Positions 47,176-56,517 of a DNA stretch of 64,000 nt are shown in pieces. A program made the position numbers and the translations under genes. Origin of the DNA: Gallibacterium genomosp. 3 (GTDB taxonomy: Bacteria > Pseudomonadota > Gammaproteobacteria > Enterobacterales > Pasteurellaceae). Each line of letters starts with the position of its first letter. Within the stretch, counting starts at the first letter, position 1. The DNA lies in assembly GCF_001678475.1 (NCBI RefSeq), contig NZ_JTJR01000011.1, forward strand, positions 1-64,000, read 5' to 3'. The notes beneath the pieces were generated by a model, which was not told the origin of the DNA, did not search any database, and saw only the letters and a list, made by a program, of their open reading frames with translations.

Positions 47176-47303
47176 CTGATTATCCTTATTTCTCGTTTAT
47201 ACCTAAATACGCATGCTATTATTTTAGGATAAAAATTTTAACACTACTCGCTTTACTAATATGATTATTTATCCAGCACTTCACCAGATTTACTGCTTAT
47301 TAA

Positions 47304-47312
47304 TGCTATAAT
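47304..47312 (+). promoter_or_regulatory. extended -10 promoter of uvrD
   Basis: TGCTATAAT (TGn plus TATAAT) lies 43 bp before the uvrD ATG. No good -35 hexamer is at standard distance, as usual for extended -10 promoters. Confidence 0.45.
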
Positions 47313-47355
47313 TCGACAAAACACCAATAAATACGCGAATCACAAGGATTTTTTC

Positions 47356-49524
47356 ATGGATTTTTCAGAAATATTAGATGGTTTAAATGATCGTCAGCGT
47401 GAGGCTGTGGCTGCACCCTTAGGCAATTATTTAGTGCTTGCTGGGGCAGGAAGCGGAAAAACACGTGTTTTGACTTATCGTATTGCTTGGTTAATCGGTG
47501 TAGAAAACGTAAGCCAAAACTCAATTATGGCGGTAACCTTTACCAATAAAGCCGCTGCAGAAATGCGGCATCGTATTGAATCGTTATTAAAGGATCAATT
47601 ACAACCTCCCTTTGGTATGTGGGTAGGCACATTCCATAGCCTAGCACACCGCTTATTACGCCGTCATGCCCTCGATGCGGGTTTACCACAAGATTTCCAA
47701 ATCCTTGATTCTGAAGATCAATTACGTTTAATTAAACGCTTAATTAAATCTTATAGTATTGATGAAGGTTTATACCCACCAAAACAGGCGTGTTGGTTTA
47801 TCAATAACAAAAAAGACTTAGGTCTCCGACCAGAACAAATTGAAGCTAAAGACACAGAATCCCATAAATGGGTAGAAATTTATAAAATTTACCAAGATGC
47901 GTGTGATCGTGCAGGACTGGTCGATTTTGCCGAATTATTACTACGTACTTATGAATTATGGTTGAAAAAACCTTTGATTTTGCAACGTTATCAACAACGT
48001 TTCCAACATATTTTGGTCGATGAATTCCAAGATACCAATAATATCCAATATGCGTGGGTGAAGTTATTAGCAGGAAAAACCGGTAAAGTAATGATTGTTG
48101 GCGATGATGATCAATCTATCTATGGTTGGCGTGGTGCACAAATTGAAAATATTCATCGTTTCCTAGCAGATTATCAGGCCCAAACTATCCGCTTAGAACA
48201 AAACTACCGCTCAACTGAAAATATTTTGCAATCAGCTAACGTACTAATTGCAAATAACGAGGGGCGCTTAGGTAAAAATCTATGGACTGAGGGAAATAAA
48301 GGTGAGCCAGTTGGCATTTATCAAGCCTTTAATGAATTAGATGAAGCTCGTTTTGTTACATCCCAAATTAAACAATGGGTTGATGAGGGTGGCAGTTACG
48401 ATCAATGTGCCATTTTATATCGCAGTAACCGTCAATCTCGGGTGTTGGAAGAGGCTCTCTTACAAGCAGGTTTACCTTATCGAATTTATGGTGGTTTACG
48501 CTTTTTTGAACGCCAAGAAATTAAAGATGCATTAGGATACCTACGTTTAATTGCCAATCGACAAGATGATGTGGCATTTGAACGCGTTATCAATACCCCA
48601 ACACGAGGAATTGGTGATCGTACCGTCGAAATACTACGCCAAATCGCACGTCAAAATACGATTACTCTTTGGCAGGCAGCCCATTTAGCTATCGAAGAGA
48701 AATTAGTACAAGGTCGCGCCTCGTCCGCACTGTTGCGTTTTATTGAATTAATTAATGCCTTAACCTCTGATACGGAACAGATGCCATTGGCAGAACAAAC
48801 AGAATTTGTGATTAAACATTCTGGCTTACATGAGATGTATAAGAATGAAAAAGGCGAAAAGGGTGAAGTTCGTTTAGAAAACTTAGAAGAGTTAGTGTTC
48901 GCAACTAGAGATTTCCAAAAACCTGATGAAGCAGAAGAGATGAGTGATTTACTGGCATTTCTTACTCACGCCTCTCTTGAAGCAGGTGAAGGACAAGCTG
49001 CACCGCATCAAGCCTGTATTGATTTAATGACTTTACATTCATCAAAAGGCTTAGAGTTTGATCGCGTCTTTATTGTTGGTATGGAAGAAGGGCTGTTTCC
49101 AAGTGGTGTATCAGCTAATGAAATCGGCGGATTAGAAGAAGAACGCCGTCTAGCTTATGTTGGCATCACCCGTGCAAAGAAAAAATTAACCCTCTGTTAT
49201 GCTGAACAACGCCGTATTTATTCTCAAGAAGAAAAACGTATTGTTTCTCGTTTTATCAATGAGTTACCTAAAGAAAATATTCAAGAAATTCGTTTACGTG
49301 GTACAGTAACAAGAGCAATCAATCGCGAAGCCATTGGTTCAACAAAACCTTTATTAGCAAATCAAGATTGGAAGTTGGGTCAAAAAGTAAAACACGCTAA
49401 GTTTGGTTATGGTACGGTGATCAATGTAGAAGGAAGCGATCAAAATGTTCGCCTACAAATTGCATTCCAAAATCAAGGCGTTAAATGGCTGATCGCTAAA
49501 CTCGCCAACTTAGAAAAATTGTGA
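47356..49524 (+). CDS. uvrD: DNA helicase II UvrD
   Basis: 3'-5' superfamily 1 helicase for nucleotide excision and mismatch repair. The 722-residue length and the start MDFSEILDGLNDRQREAVAAP match UvrD rather than Rep. Motifs: Walker A LAGAGSGKTRVL (about 28-39), VTFTNKAAAEM, LVDEFQDTN (Walker B), GDDDQSIYGWRGA, LEQNYRS, MTLHSSKGLEFD and the arginine motif YVGITRAKK. The C-terminal Tudor-like KLGQKVKHAKFGYGTVINVEG is the RNA polymerase-contacting end. Monocistronic; rpoH follows after 129 bp. Confidence 0.97.
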   Translation: MDFSEILDGLNDRQREAVAAPLGNYLVLAGAGSGKTRVLTYRIAWLIGVENVSQNSIMAVTFTNKAAAEMRHRIESLLKDQLQPPFGMWVGTFHSLAHRLLRRHALDAGLPQDFQILDSEDQLRLIKRLIKSYSIDEGLYPPKQACWFINNKKDLGLRPEQIEAKDTESHKWVEIYKIYQDACDRAGLVDFAELLLRTYELWLKKPLILQRYQQRFQHILVDEFQDTNNIQYAWVKLLAGKTGKVMIVGDDDQSIYGWRGAQIENIHRFLADYQAQTIRLEQNYRSTENILQSANVLIANNEGRLGKNLWTEGNKGEPVGIYQAFNELDEARFVTSQIKQWVDEGGSYDQCAILYRSNRQSRVLEEALLQAGLPYRIYGGLRFFERQEIKDALGYLRLIANRQDDVAFERVINTPTRGIGDRTVEILRQIARQNTITLWQAAHLAIEEKLVQGRASSALLRFIELINALTSDTEQMPLAEQTEFVIKHSGLHEMYKNEKGEKGEVRLENLEELVFATRDFQKPDEAEEMSDLLAFLTHASLEAGEGQAAPHQACIDLMTLHSSKGLEFDRVFIVGMEEGLFPSGVSANEIGGLEEERRLAYVGITRAKKKLTLCYAEQRRIYSQEEKRIVSRFINELPKENIQEIRLRGTVTRAINREAIGSTKPLLANQDWKLGQKVKHAKFGYGTVINVEGSDQNVRLQIAFQNQGVKWLIAKLANLEKL

Positions 49525-49542
49525 TCTTTTGCGATCCATATG

Positions 49543-49569
49543 AAACTTTTTGCATTATAATATGTCCAA
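49543..49569 (+). promoter_or_regulatory. rpoH promoter region with sigmaE-like and sigma70-like elements
   Basis: AAACTT (49543-49548), a 16-bp gap and TCCAA (49565-49569) resemble a sigmaE promoter (GAACTT-N16-TCTGA, as in E. coli rpoH P3). A sigma70-type TATAAT (49556-49561) overlaps it without a clear -35. The region begins 19 bp after the uvrD stop and ends 85 bp before rpoH. Confidence 0.4.
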
Positions 49570-49653
49570 GCACCCGTTCCAGAAATACGGTTTTTTACAT
49601 TAAATAGTAACTGTGTTATAACTGTAACGAATTTTTTAATTAAGAAGGTAATA

Positions 49654-50499
49654 ATGACAAAAGAAATGCAAAGCATGATGCTTGTTCCACAAGGTAGTTT
49701 AGAAGCTTATATCCGCGCAGCAAACGAATATCCGATGCTGACCGTAGAAGAAGAAAAGGAGCTTGCAGAACGTTTGTATTACCATCAAGATGTTGATGCA
49801 GCTAAAAAATTAGTTTTATCTCACTTACGTTTTGTAATTCATATCGCACGTGGCTATTCAGGTTACGGTTTACCCCAAGCAGACTTAATCCAAGAAGGTA
49901 ATATTGGTTTAATGAAAGCGGTAAAACGTTTTAATCCTGAAGTTGGTGTGCGTCTTGTTTCATTTGCTGTCCATTGGATTAAAGCTGAAATTCATGAATA
50001 TGTTTTACGTAACTGGCGTATTGTGAAAGTTGCAACAACCAAAGCACAACGCAAACTCTTCTTTAATCTACGTAAAACAAAACAACGTTTAGGTTGGTTT
50101 AATGCGAACGAAGTAGATATGGTCGCGAATGAGTTAGGTGTCTCTGCTGAAGATGTACAAGAGATGGAATCTCGTATGAGCGGTATTGATATGGCTTATG
50201 ATTTGCCTACTGATGATACTGAAGAAACTTATGCGCCAGCACTTTATCTAGAAGATAAAGGTTCTAACTTTGCTGCGGACCTAGAAGAAGAAAACTTTGA
50301 AAGCCAAGCAACAGAACAATTAAGTGAAGCATTAGAGCAGCTAGACGATAGAAGTCGCCATATTATTCAAACTCGTTGGTTAGATGAAAATAAAGCGACC
50401 TTACAAGAGTTAGCTGATCACTATGGTGTTTCCGCAGAACGAATTAGACAGCTAGAAAATAACGCATTGAAAAAATTAAGAAATGCAGTAACTTTCTAA
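49654..50499 (+). CDS. rpoH: heat-shock sigma factor RpoH (sigma-32)
   Basis: Directs RNA polymerase to heat-shock promoters. The 281-residue protein has region 2 ([41 protein letters not shown], then [22 protein letters not shown]), the RpoH box [18 protein letters not shown] (turnover and core binding), and region 4 ([27 protein letters not shown]). ATG at 49654 follows AAGAAGGTAATA. It has its own terminator. Usual gene and length; function is secure. Confidence 0.98.
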   Translation: MTKEMQSMMLVPQGSLEAYIRAANEYPMLTVEEEKELAERLYYHQDVDAAKKLVLSHLRFVIHIARGYSGYGLPQADLIQEGNIGLMKAVKRFNPEVGVRLVSFAVHWIKAEIHEYVLRNWRIVKVATTKAQRKLFFNLRKTKQRLGWFNANEVDMVANELGVSAEDVQEMESRMSGIDMAYDLPTDDTEETYAPALYLEDKGSNFAADLEEENFESQATEQLSEALEQLDDRSRHIIQTRWLDENKATLQELADHYGVSAERIRQLENNALKKLRNAVTF

Positions 50500-50526
50500 G
50501 CAAAATCCACTAAAGCTAACCCCCTG

Positions 50527-50569
50527 ATAACCTCGCATTTGTTACTTAACGATGTGAGGTTATTTTTTT
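50527..50569 (+). terminator. intrinsic terminator of rpoH
   Basis: ATAACCTCGCAT pairs with ATGTGAGGTTAT (12-bp stem, one mismatch), followed by a run of seven T. It lies 27 bp after the rpoH stop. Confidence 0.88.
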
Positions 50570-50585
50570 CTACAAAATTTTTCTC

Positions 50586-50603
50586 TTGTCATCATTCTGT
50601 CAT
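50586..50603 (+). promoter_or_regulatory. Pho box upstream of pstS
   Basis: TTGTCAT (50586-50592) and CTGTCAT (50597-50603) are PhoB half-sites 11 bp apart, matching the consensus CTGTCAT-N4-CTGTCAT. About 10 bp further on TTTAAACT can act as the -10, the standard layout of PhoB-activated promoters that replace the -35. It serves the pst-pho operon, so phoB and phoR are probably autoregulated. Confidence 0.88.
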
Positions 50604-50660
50604 ATTTGCTGTTTAAACTGCTCAGCGTAGAAAGTTAATTCACTCAATCAGGAGAAAAAT

Positions 50661-51701
50661 ATGCTATCTAAAGTGCTTAAACAACTCGCTGTTTTAGCAG
50701 TTTCATTACCTATCCTCTCTCAAGCCAATGCAGCTGAAATTACTGGTGCAGGTGCGTCTTTTCCTTATCCAATTTATGCAAAATGGGCTGGCTTATACGA
50801 AAAAGAAACTGGCAACAAAGTTAATTACCAATCTATCGGCTCAGGTGGTGGACAACAACAAATTATTGCAAAAACCATTGATTTTGGTGCTTCAGATGAC
50901 CCAATGAAACCAGAAGCATTAAACGAACATCAATTACTACAATTCCCAGCCATCATCGGTGGTACCGTGCCTGTGGTGAATATTCCTGAAGTGAAAGCTG
51001 GCGAATTGAAACTCTCTGGTGTGGTTATTGCGGATATTTTCCTAGGCAAAATTACTAAATGGAATGACCCTGCCATTGCCACATTAAACGAAGGTAAAAA
51101 ACTACCAGAGAAAAATATTCTCGTTGTGCGCCGTTCTGACGGTTCTGGTACAACATTCGGTTGGACAAATTACTTATCTAAAGTGTCACCAGAATGGAAA
51201 GAAAAAGTAGGACAAGGTAAATCAGTAAAATGGCCTGTCGGACAAGGTGGTAAAGGTAACGAAGGCGTTGCTGCTTACGTGAAACAATTAAAATACTCTA
51301 TCGGTTATGTGGAATACGCGTATGCAAAACAAAACCAATTAGCGTGGGTATCATTACAAAATGCAGCAGGCAAATTTGTACAACCTTCTCGTGATAGCTT
51401 TATGGCTGCCGCAGCAAATGCAGATTGGGATAGTGCACCAGGTATGGGCGTTGTTCTAACTAACGAACCGGGCGATCAATCTTGGCCAATTACCGCAGCA
51501 AGTTTCATCCTATTACATAAAAATGCAGTGAATGCAGAAAATACCAAAAATGTGTTTAAGTTCTTCGATTGGGCATTTAAAAACGGTAAAGATGCGGCTT
51601 TAGAACTTGATTATGTTCCTCTTCCAGACAGTGTTGTTACACAAATCAAAGCACGCTGGAGTTCGGATGTGAAAGATTCACAAGGAAAATCACTTTACTA
51701 A
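50661..51701 (+). CDS. pstS: phosphate ABC transporter substrate-binding protein PstS
   Basis: High-affinity periplasmic phosphate binder. The 346-residue protein has a signal peptide (cut after SQANA) and phosphate-site segments EITGAGASFPYPIYAKW, IGSGGGQQQI, FGASDDPM and RRSDGSGTTFGWTNYL. First gene of the pst-pho operon behind the Pho box. A hairpin in the 72-bp gap to pstC may raise PstS over the membrane components. Confidence 0.97.
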   Translation: MLSKVLKQLAVLAVSLPILSQANAAEITGAGASFPYPIYAKWAGLYEKETGNKVNYQSIGSGGGQQQIIAKTIDFGASDDPMKPEALNEHQLLQFPAIIGGTVPVVNIPEVKAGELKLSGVVIADIFLGKITKWNDPAIATLNEGKKLPEKNILVVRRSDGSGTTFGWTNYLSKVSPEWKEKVGQGKSVKWPVGQGGKGNEGVAAYVKQLKYSIGYVEYAYAKQNQLAWVSLQNAAGKFVQPSRDSFMAAAANADWDSAPGMGVVLTNEPGDQSWPITAASFILLHKNAVNAENTKNVFKFFDWAFKNGKDAALELDYVPLPDSVVTQIKARWSSDVKDSQGKSLY

Positions 51702-51721
51702 TTCAGTATAGATTCAAATCT

Positions 51722-51752
51722 AAGACTGTGAACTAGGATAGCTCACAGTCTT
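51722..51752 (+). terminator. intercistronic hairpin pstS-pstC
   Basis: AAGACTGTGA / TCACAGTCTT, perfect 10-bp stem with an 11-base loop, 20 bp after the pstS stop. It probably acts as a partial terminator or a 3' stabiliser, giving more pstS than pstC mRNA. Confidence 0.7.
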
Positions 51753-51773
51753 TACTACATCGAGATCAATACG

Positions 51774-52724
51774 ATGCATAAAATAGATAATAAATGTCTT
51801 AATCACGCTTGGATGGAAAAGGCTTTTAAACATACAACTCGCTTTTTTGCTTTATTTGTATTTGCTGTATTAAGTGCCATCCTGATTTCTTTAATTGTGG
51901 GAAGCTGGGACTCTATCAGTCAATTCAATCTAGCATTTCTATGGACTAACGATTGGGATCCCGTACAAGAAAAATATGGTGCGTTAGTACCGATTATCGG
52001 TACATTAATTTCTGCTGGCATTGCGCTTTTCATTGCCGTCCCAATCTCGTTCGGTATTGCAACTTTCTTAACTGAACTCTCCCCTGAATGGCTAAAACGT
52101 CCTATCGGAACTGCGGTCGAAATGCTTGCTGCAATTCCCTCAATTATTTATGGCATGTGGGGATTATTCGTATTTGTACCGTTATTCCAAGAATACATAC
52201 AACCTTACTTAATTGAATGTTTAGGTGATATTCCACTAGTAGGATTACTGTTTACAGGTGCACCATTCGGTATTGGTTTGTTCACTGCTGGTTTAGTGCT
52301 CGGCATTATGATTATTCCTTTTATTGCTTCTGTAATGCGTGATGTATTTAGCGTCGTACCACCCATGTTAAAAGAATCCGCTTATGGTCTAGGCTCAACA
52401 ACATGGGAAGTGGTATGGAAAGTGGTTTTACCTTACACCAAAAGTGGGGTAATCGGCAGTATTATGCTTGGGCTTGGCCGTGCGTTAGGTGAGACCATGG
52501 CAGTTACCTTTGTCATTGGTAACGCTTTCCAACTCCCAGACTCTATTTTTGCACCTTCGACCTCTATCGCCTCTGCAATCGCTAATGAATTTAATGAAGC
52601 TGGGGGATTACAGAAGTCAGCGTTAATGGAATTAGGCTTAATTTTATTCCTCATCACCACCTTAGTTTTAGCTGCCGCTCGTTTGTTAGTAATGCGAATG
52701 GCAAAACACGAGGGCAGAAAATAA
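51774..52724 (+). CDS. pstC: phosphate ABC transporter permease PstC
   Basis: The 316-residue inner-membrane protein has six main hydrophobic segments. The permease loop is [46 protein letters not shown]. It pairs with PstA. Its TAA overlaps the pstA ATG by one base (TAATG), so translation is coupled. Confidence 0.96.
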   Translation: MHKIDNKCLNHAWMEKAFKHTTRFFALFVFAVLSAILISLIVGSWDSISQFNLAFLWTNDWDPVQEKYGALVPIIGTLISAGIALFIAVPISFGIATFLTELSPEWLKRPIGTAVEMLAAIPSIIYGMWGLFVFVPLFQEYIQPYLIECLGDIPLVGLLFTGAPFGIGLFTAGLVLGIMIIPFIASVMRDVFSVVPPMLKESAYGLGSTTWEVVWKVVLPYTKSGVIGSIMLGLGRALGETMAVTFVIGNAFQLPDSIFAPSTSIASAIANEFNEAGGLQKSALMELGLILFLITTLVLAAARLLVMRMAKHEGRK

Positions 52725-53581
52725 TGAAACAACATCAAAATCAACGTTTCTATTGGCGTAAAACCAAAAACCAATTTATGTTAGGTTTAGCTTATTTAGC
52801 GGTTGTGTTTGGTTTATTTTGGCTGATCTGGATTCTCGCTACCTTAGTGCTAAAAGGGATTCCTGCTTTATCATTAGAACTGTTCCTAAAACCAACACCT
52901 GCACCGAATGAATCAGGTGGTTTAATTAATGCCTTAATTGGTTCTATTTTAATGGTGGCTGTTGCTACTTTTATTGCGACCCCCGTTGGGATCCTCGCGG
53001 GGACCTATCTCAGCGAATATGGTCGTTACACCCGTTTAGCGAAAATTACGCGCTTTTTAAATGATATTTTATTATCCGCACCTTCGATCATTATTGGTCT
53101 ATTTATCTATGCCATTTATGTATCACATGTAAAACATTTCTCTGGTTGGGCAGGATCATTTGCCTTAGCGATGTTAGTGATTCCCGTAGTAGTAAGAACC
53201 ACAGACAGTATGCTGAATTTAGTGCCGAATAACTTACGAGAAGCAGCAGCGGCGCTTGGCTGCCCGCAATGGCGAGTAATTACTATGGTGTGTTATCGTG
53301 CTGCACGTTCAGGAATTTTAACTGGCGTTCTCCTCTCGGTTGCACGTATTTCAGGTGAAACTGCACCGCTACTCTTTACCGCATTGTCGAATCAATTTAC
53401 CTCATTTGATATGAATGCCCCAATGGCAAACTTACCTGTCGTAATTTACCAATATGCGGCAAGCCCATTTGAAGATTGGAACAATTTGGCTTGGGCTGGC
53501 GCAACCTTAATTACATTGTTCGTCTTGTCATTAAATATCATTACGCGTACCTGCTCAAAGAAACATAATAAACAAGGATAA
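52724..53581 (+). CDS. pstA: phosphate ABC transporter permease PstA
   Basis: The 285-residue partner of PstC with about six hydrophobic segments and loop LREAAAALGCPQWRVITMVCYRAARSGILTGVLLSVARISGETAPLLFT. The polar N-terminus (KQHQNQRFYWRKTKNQF) is cytoplasmic. pstB begins 6 bp after its stop. Confidence 0.96.
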   Translation: MKQHQNQRFYWRKTKNQFMLGLAYLAVVFGLFWLIWILATLVLKGIPALSLELFLKPTPAPNESGGLINALIGSILMVAVATFIATPVGILAGTYLSEYGRYTRLAKITRFLNDILLSAPSIIIGLFIYAIYVSHVKHFSGWAGSFALAMLVIPVVVRTTDSMLNLVPNNLREAAAALGCPQWRVITMVCYRAARSGILTGVLLSVARISGETAPLLFTALSNQFTSFDMNAPMANLPVVIYQYAASPFEDWNNLAWAGATLITLFVLSLNIITRTCSKKHNKQG

Positions 53582-53587
53582 TAACCA

Positions 53588-54364
53588 ATGAACCGATTAC
53601 CAAATCATATTGAAGCAAAGCTCACTATCAATAACCTTAATTTCTACTATGGCGATTTCCACGCACTAAAAAATATCAATATGCAAATTGCCAAAAATAA
53701 AGTCACCGCATTTATCGGCCCTTCTGGTTGTGGCAAATCAACATTATTGCGAACATTTAACCGTATGTTTGAGCTATATCCAAAACAATATGCAACGGGG
53801 GAAATTAATCTCGATAATGAAAATCTCCTCACGTCTGATATTGATATTGCGATTATCCGTTCTAAAATCGGTATGGTTTTCCAAAAACCAACGCCTTTCC
53901 CAATGTCGATTTATGATAACGTTGCCTTTGGAATTCGCCTTTTTGAAAAATTGCCAAAATCAGAATTAAATGATCGTGTTGAATGGGCATTGACCAAAGC
54001 GGCGCTCTGGAATGAAGTAAAAGATAAATTAAATCAAAGTGGCGATAGCTTATCTGGCGGACAACAACAACGCCTTTGTATTGCACGTGGCATTGCAGTA
54101 AAACCAGAAGTATTACTACTTGATGAGCCTTGTTCTGCGCTTGACCCTATTTCTACCATGAAAATTGAGGAACTCATTACCGAGCTAAAACACGATTATA
54201 CCGTTGCGATTGTTACCCATAATATGCAACAAGCAGCACGTTGTTCAGATTACACCGCTTATATGTATCTGGGTGAATTAGTTGAGTTTGATGAAACGCA
54301 GAAAATCTTCGATAAACCGAAATATCAACGGACAGAAGATTACATTAAAGGTAAAATGGGTTAG
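53588..54364 (+). CDS. pstB: phosphate ABC transporter ATP-binding protein PstB
   Basis: ATPase of 258 residues with Walker [13 protein letters not shown], PstB-specific FNRMFELYP and [17 protein letters not shown], signature [14 protein letters not shown] and Walker [17 protein letters not shown] at 53588 follows AAGGATAATAACC. No phoU gene follows; phoB comes next after 58 bp, an arrangement also recalled for H. influenzae. Confidence 0.97.
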   Translation: MNRLPNHIEAKLTINNLNFYYGDFHALKNINMQIAKNKVTAFIGPSGCGKSTLLRTFNRMFELYPKQYATGEINLDNENLLTSDIDIAIIRSKIGMVFQKPTPFPMSIYDNVAFGIRLFEKLPKSELNDRVEWALTKAALWNEVKDKLNQSGDSLSGGQQQRLCIARGIAVKPEVLLLDEPCSALDPISTMKIEELITELKHDYTVAIVTHNMQQAARCSDYTAYMYLGELVEFDETQKIFDKPKYQRTEDYIKGKMG

Positions 54365-54422
54365 TTTTACAGCATTTTAGACACAACATAATCATCTAAC
54401 CTTTTGATCTTAAGAGAAAAAT

Positions 54423-55112
54423 ATGGCTGGAAAAATTTTAGTCGTGGAAGATGAACGTGCAATCCGTGAAATGATTGCACTGTATTTACTCAAACAACAA
54501 TATGAAGTGATTGAGGCAGAAGACTACCAAAGTGCCGTAAATAAAATGGCAGAAAAACCAGAATTAATCTTATTAGATTGGATGTTGCCCGGTCGCCCGG
54601 GCATTATGTTTATTGATTATCTCAAGAAGCAAGAAGAAACCGCCAAGATTCCAATTATTATGCTTACCGCACGTAGTGCCGAAGAAGATTGTATTACGTG
54701 TTTAAATGCTGGTGCAGATGACTACATTACCAAACCTTTCTCGCCAAAGATCCTGCTAGCACGTATCGAAGCCTTGTGGCGGCGTAGTTATGATCCACCA
54801 AGCCACTTAGTTAGTATGGATAATCTGTTACTGGATGAGCAATCACAACGAGTAACTGTAGATAATCACTTAGTTGAACTGAGTGCCACTGAATATCGAT
54901 TATTACATTTCTTTATGACGCACCCTGAAAAAGTCTATTCTCGGGAACAGCTCCTCGATTTTATTTGGGGAAATGATATTTACGTTGAAGATCGTACCGT
55001 AGATTCTTATATTCGCCGTTTACGCCGTAGTTTAGAACCTTATCAATGCGATCGTTACCTACAAACGGTGCGCGGTTTTGGTTATCGTTTTTCAAACCAC
55101 TTTCAGGATTAA
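54423..55112 (+). CDS. phoB: phosphate response regulator PhoB
   Basis: OmpR-type regulator of 229 residues. The receiver domain has the acidic pocket VEDERAI, phospho-acceptor Asp52 in [11 protein letters not shown] and Lys in ITKPFSPK. The winged-helix domain at about 130-227 has [31 protein letters not shown] and the recognition helix [12 protein letters not shown]. It binds the Pho box upstream of pstS. phoR follows after 3 bp. Confidence 0.97.
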   Translation: MAGKILVVEDERAIREMIALYLLKQQYEVIEAEDYQSAVNKMAEKPELILLDWMLPGRPGIMFIDYLKKQEETAKIPIIMLTARSAEEDCITCLNAGADDYITKPFSPKILLARIEALWRRSYDPPSHLVSMDNLLLDEQSQRVTVDNHLVELSATEYRLLHFFMTHPEKVYSREQLLDFIWGNDIYVEDRTVDSYIRRLRRSLEPYQCDRYLQTVRGFGYRFSNHFQD

Positions 55113-55115
55113 GCT

Positions 55116-56417
55116 ATGAAGCTAAATATTTCGCTTAAACATCTTATTATTGAAATTATATTAGTTAGTCTAGCCGCATTTTTATTTAGCCTCTTTTCTG
55201 AAAATTTCCTATTTTGGTTATTAGTTTTCCTCGTTCTGTTACTGATTTGGCACCATTACAATGAATATCGTCTATTAGAATTATTAAATCCGAATAAGCC
55301 TACTAAACAGCTAAAAGCCCTCACCACAATAGAACATATTTCGCGTACAGCAGCTTACTACAATCAGACTTCACGCCGAGAAAAGGTAAAAACATTACGC
55401 TTACTCTCCAAATTAAATAAAAATATCCAATATCTGCCTGATGCCATTATTATTTGCGAGCATAACGGCGATATTTCTTGGTGCAATCAGATGGCTCAAG
55501 AGATGTTTGAATTCGTCTGGGATAAAAAGAATGAGAAAAATATTTTTAAAGTCATTTTCTATCCAGAATTTAAACACTATTTCCGTCAGCCACGTTTAAG
55601 CAAGCGTAATCGTCCTTTGGTATTACTCACCCATAATAAACGCTATATCGAATTTAACCTGAATAGTTATGACAGTGAATCTTATCTGATTGTCGCCCGT
55701 GATGTAACTTCATTTATCCGCTTAATGCACTCACGGCAAACATTTCTATCTAATATGAATCACGAACTACGCACCCCATTAACTGTGCTACAAGGCTATT
55801 TAGAAATGCTGGATGGCGATCTTGATAATCCTCAACTACAACAAAAAGCCATTCAAGCCATGAAAGAACAGAGCCAACGAATGGCGAATTTATTACAACA
55901 ATTAAGCCTACTGGCTAAAATTGAAAATATTAATAATGCTGAACACGAGTTAGTCGATCTTTCTCAACTGGTGCTATCATTCCAAAAAAATACCGACATC
56001 ATTAACCACGCTCAACAGCACATTATTTTCTCGGTTACGCCTGACATTAAAATGATGGGAGATAAACATCAATTACAAAGTGCGGTATCTAACCTGATCT
56101 ACAATGCGCTTCGTCACGCTGGCGATCAGGCAACTATCGAAATTAGTTTGCACCCTTGTAAGCAAGGCGTTCGCTTTAGTGTGAAAGATAATGGAATCGG
56201 GATTGAACCCCAACATCTTGCTCACTTAACAGAACGTTTTTATCGTGTAGATGAATCTCGCAGTAACAAAACAGGCGGCAGCGGTTTAGGATTAGCAATT
56301 GTTAAACACGCTCTAGAACAGCACCATACCGTATTAGAAATTAATAGTGAAATTAGTAAAGGCAGCGAGTTTTCATTCATTATTAAATCTGATTTATTGG
56401 TTACTAATCAAGATTAA
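55116..56417 (+). CDS. phoR: phosphate regulon sensor kinase PhoR
   Basis: Membrane histidine kinase of 433 residues. Two adjacent N-terminal hydrophobic segments (about 8-48) with almost no periplasmic loop, then a PAS domain (LPDAIIICEHNGDISWCNQMAQEMF), the dimerisation helix with His216 in SNMNHELRTPLTVLQGYLEML, and the ATPase domain (SAVSNLIYNALRHA, DNGIGIEPQHL, GGSGLGLAIVKHAL). As in E. coli it should read phosphate status through PstSCAB. PhoU, the usual link, is missing here. Confidence 0.96.
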   Translation: MKLNISLKHLIIEIILVSLAAFLFSLFSENFLFWLLVFLVLLLIWHHYNEYRLLELLNPNKPTKQLKALTTIEHISRTAAYYNQTSRREKVKTLRLLSKLNKNIQYLPDAIIICEHNGDISWCNQMAQEMFEFVWDKKNEKNIFKVIFYPEFKHYFRQPRLSKRNRPLVLLTHNKRYIEFNLNSYDSESYLIVARDVTSFIRLMHSRQTFLSNMNHELRTPLTVLQGYLEMLDGDLDNPQLQQKAIQAMKEQSQRMANLLQQLSLLAKIENINNAEHELVDLSQLVLSFQKNTDIINHAQQHIIFSVTPDIKMMGDKHQLQSAVSNLIYNALRHAGDQATIEISLHPCKQGVRFSVKDNGIGIEPQHLAHLTERFYRVDESRSNKTGGSGLGLAIVKHALEQHHTVLEINSEISKGSEFSFIIKSDLLVTNQD

Positions 56418-56465
56418 ACATAATTCCACTAATAAACTCTCAATATTTCCCAAACTAGTGATAAT

Positions 56466-56491
56466 AAAAAATCCCCGCATTACGCGGGGAT
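56466..56491 (-). terminator. intrinsic terminator of adhE
   Basis: ATCCCCGC / GCGGGGAT, 8-bp GC-rich stem with a 5-base loop, with a T-run after the stem on the minus strand (A-run at 56465-56471 on plus). It is 26 bp after the adhE stop and 54 bp after the convergent phoR stop. Confidence 0.88.
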
Positions 56492-56517
56492 CAATGGGGA
56501 GTATTTATCAGTTATTA

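Noticed and set aside
47281-47355. LexA (SOS) box upstream of uvrD
   Set aside because: No CTGT-N8-ACAG match is visible; only a loose CTG near 47293, so SOS control cannot be claimed.
49572-49598. Terminator for uvrD (CCGT...ACGG followed by T6)
   Set aside because: The stem is four base pairs with a 9-base loop, too weak to call.
56078-56086. DNA uptake sequence (Hin-type core AAGTGCGGT)
   Set aside because: Only one perfect core was spotted by eye, in phoR, plus near matches such as at 63806-63814. A single hit is no evidence of function and I could not count both USS types reliably.
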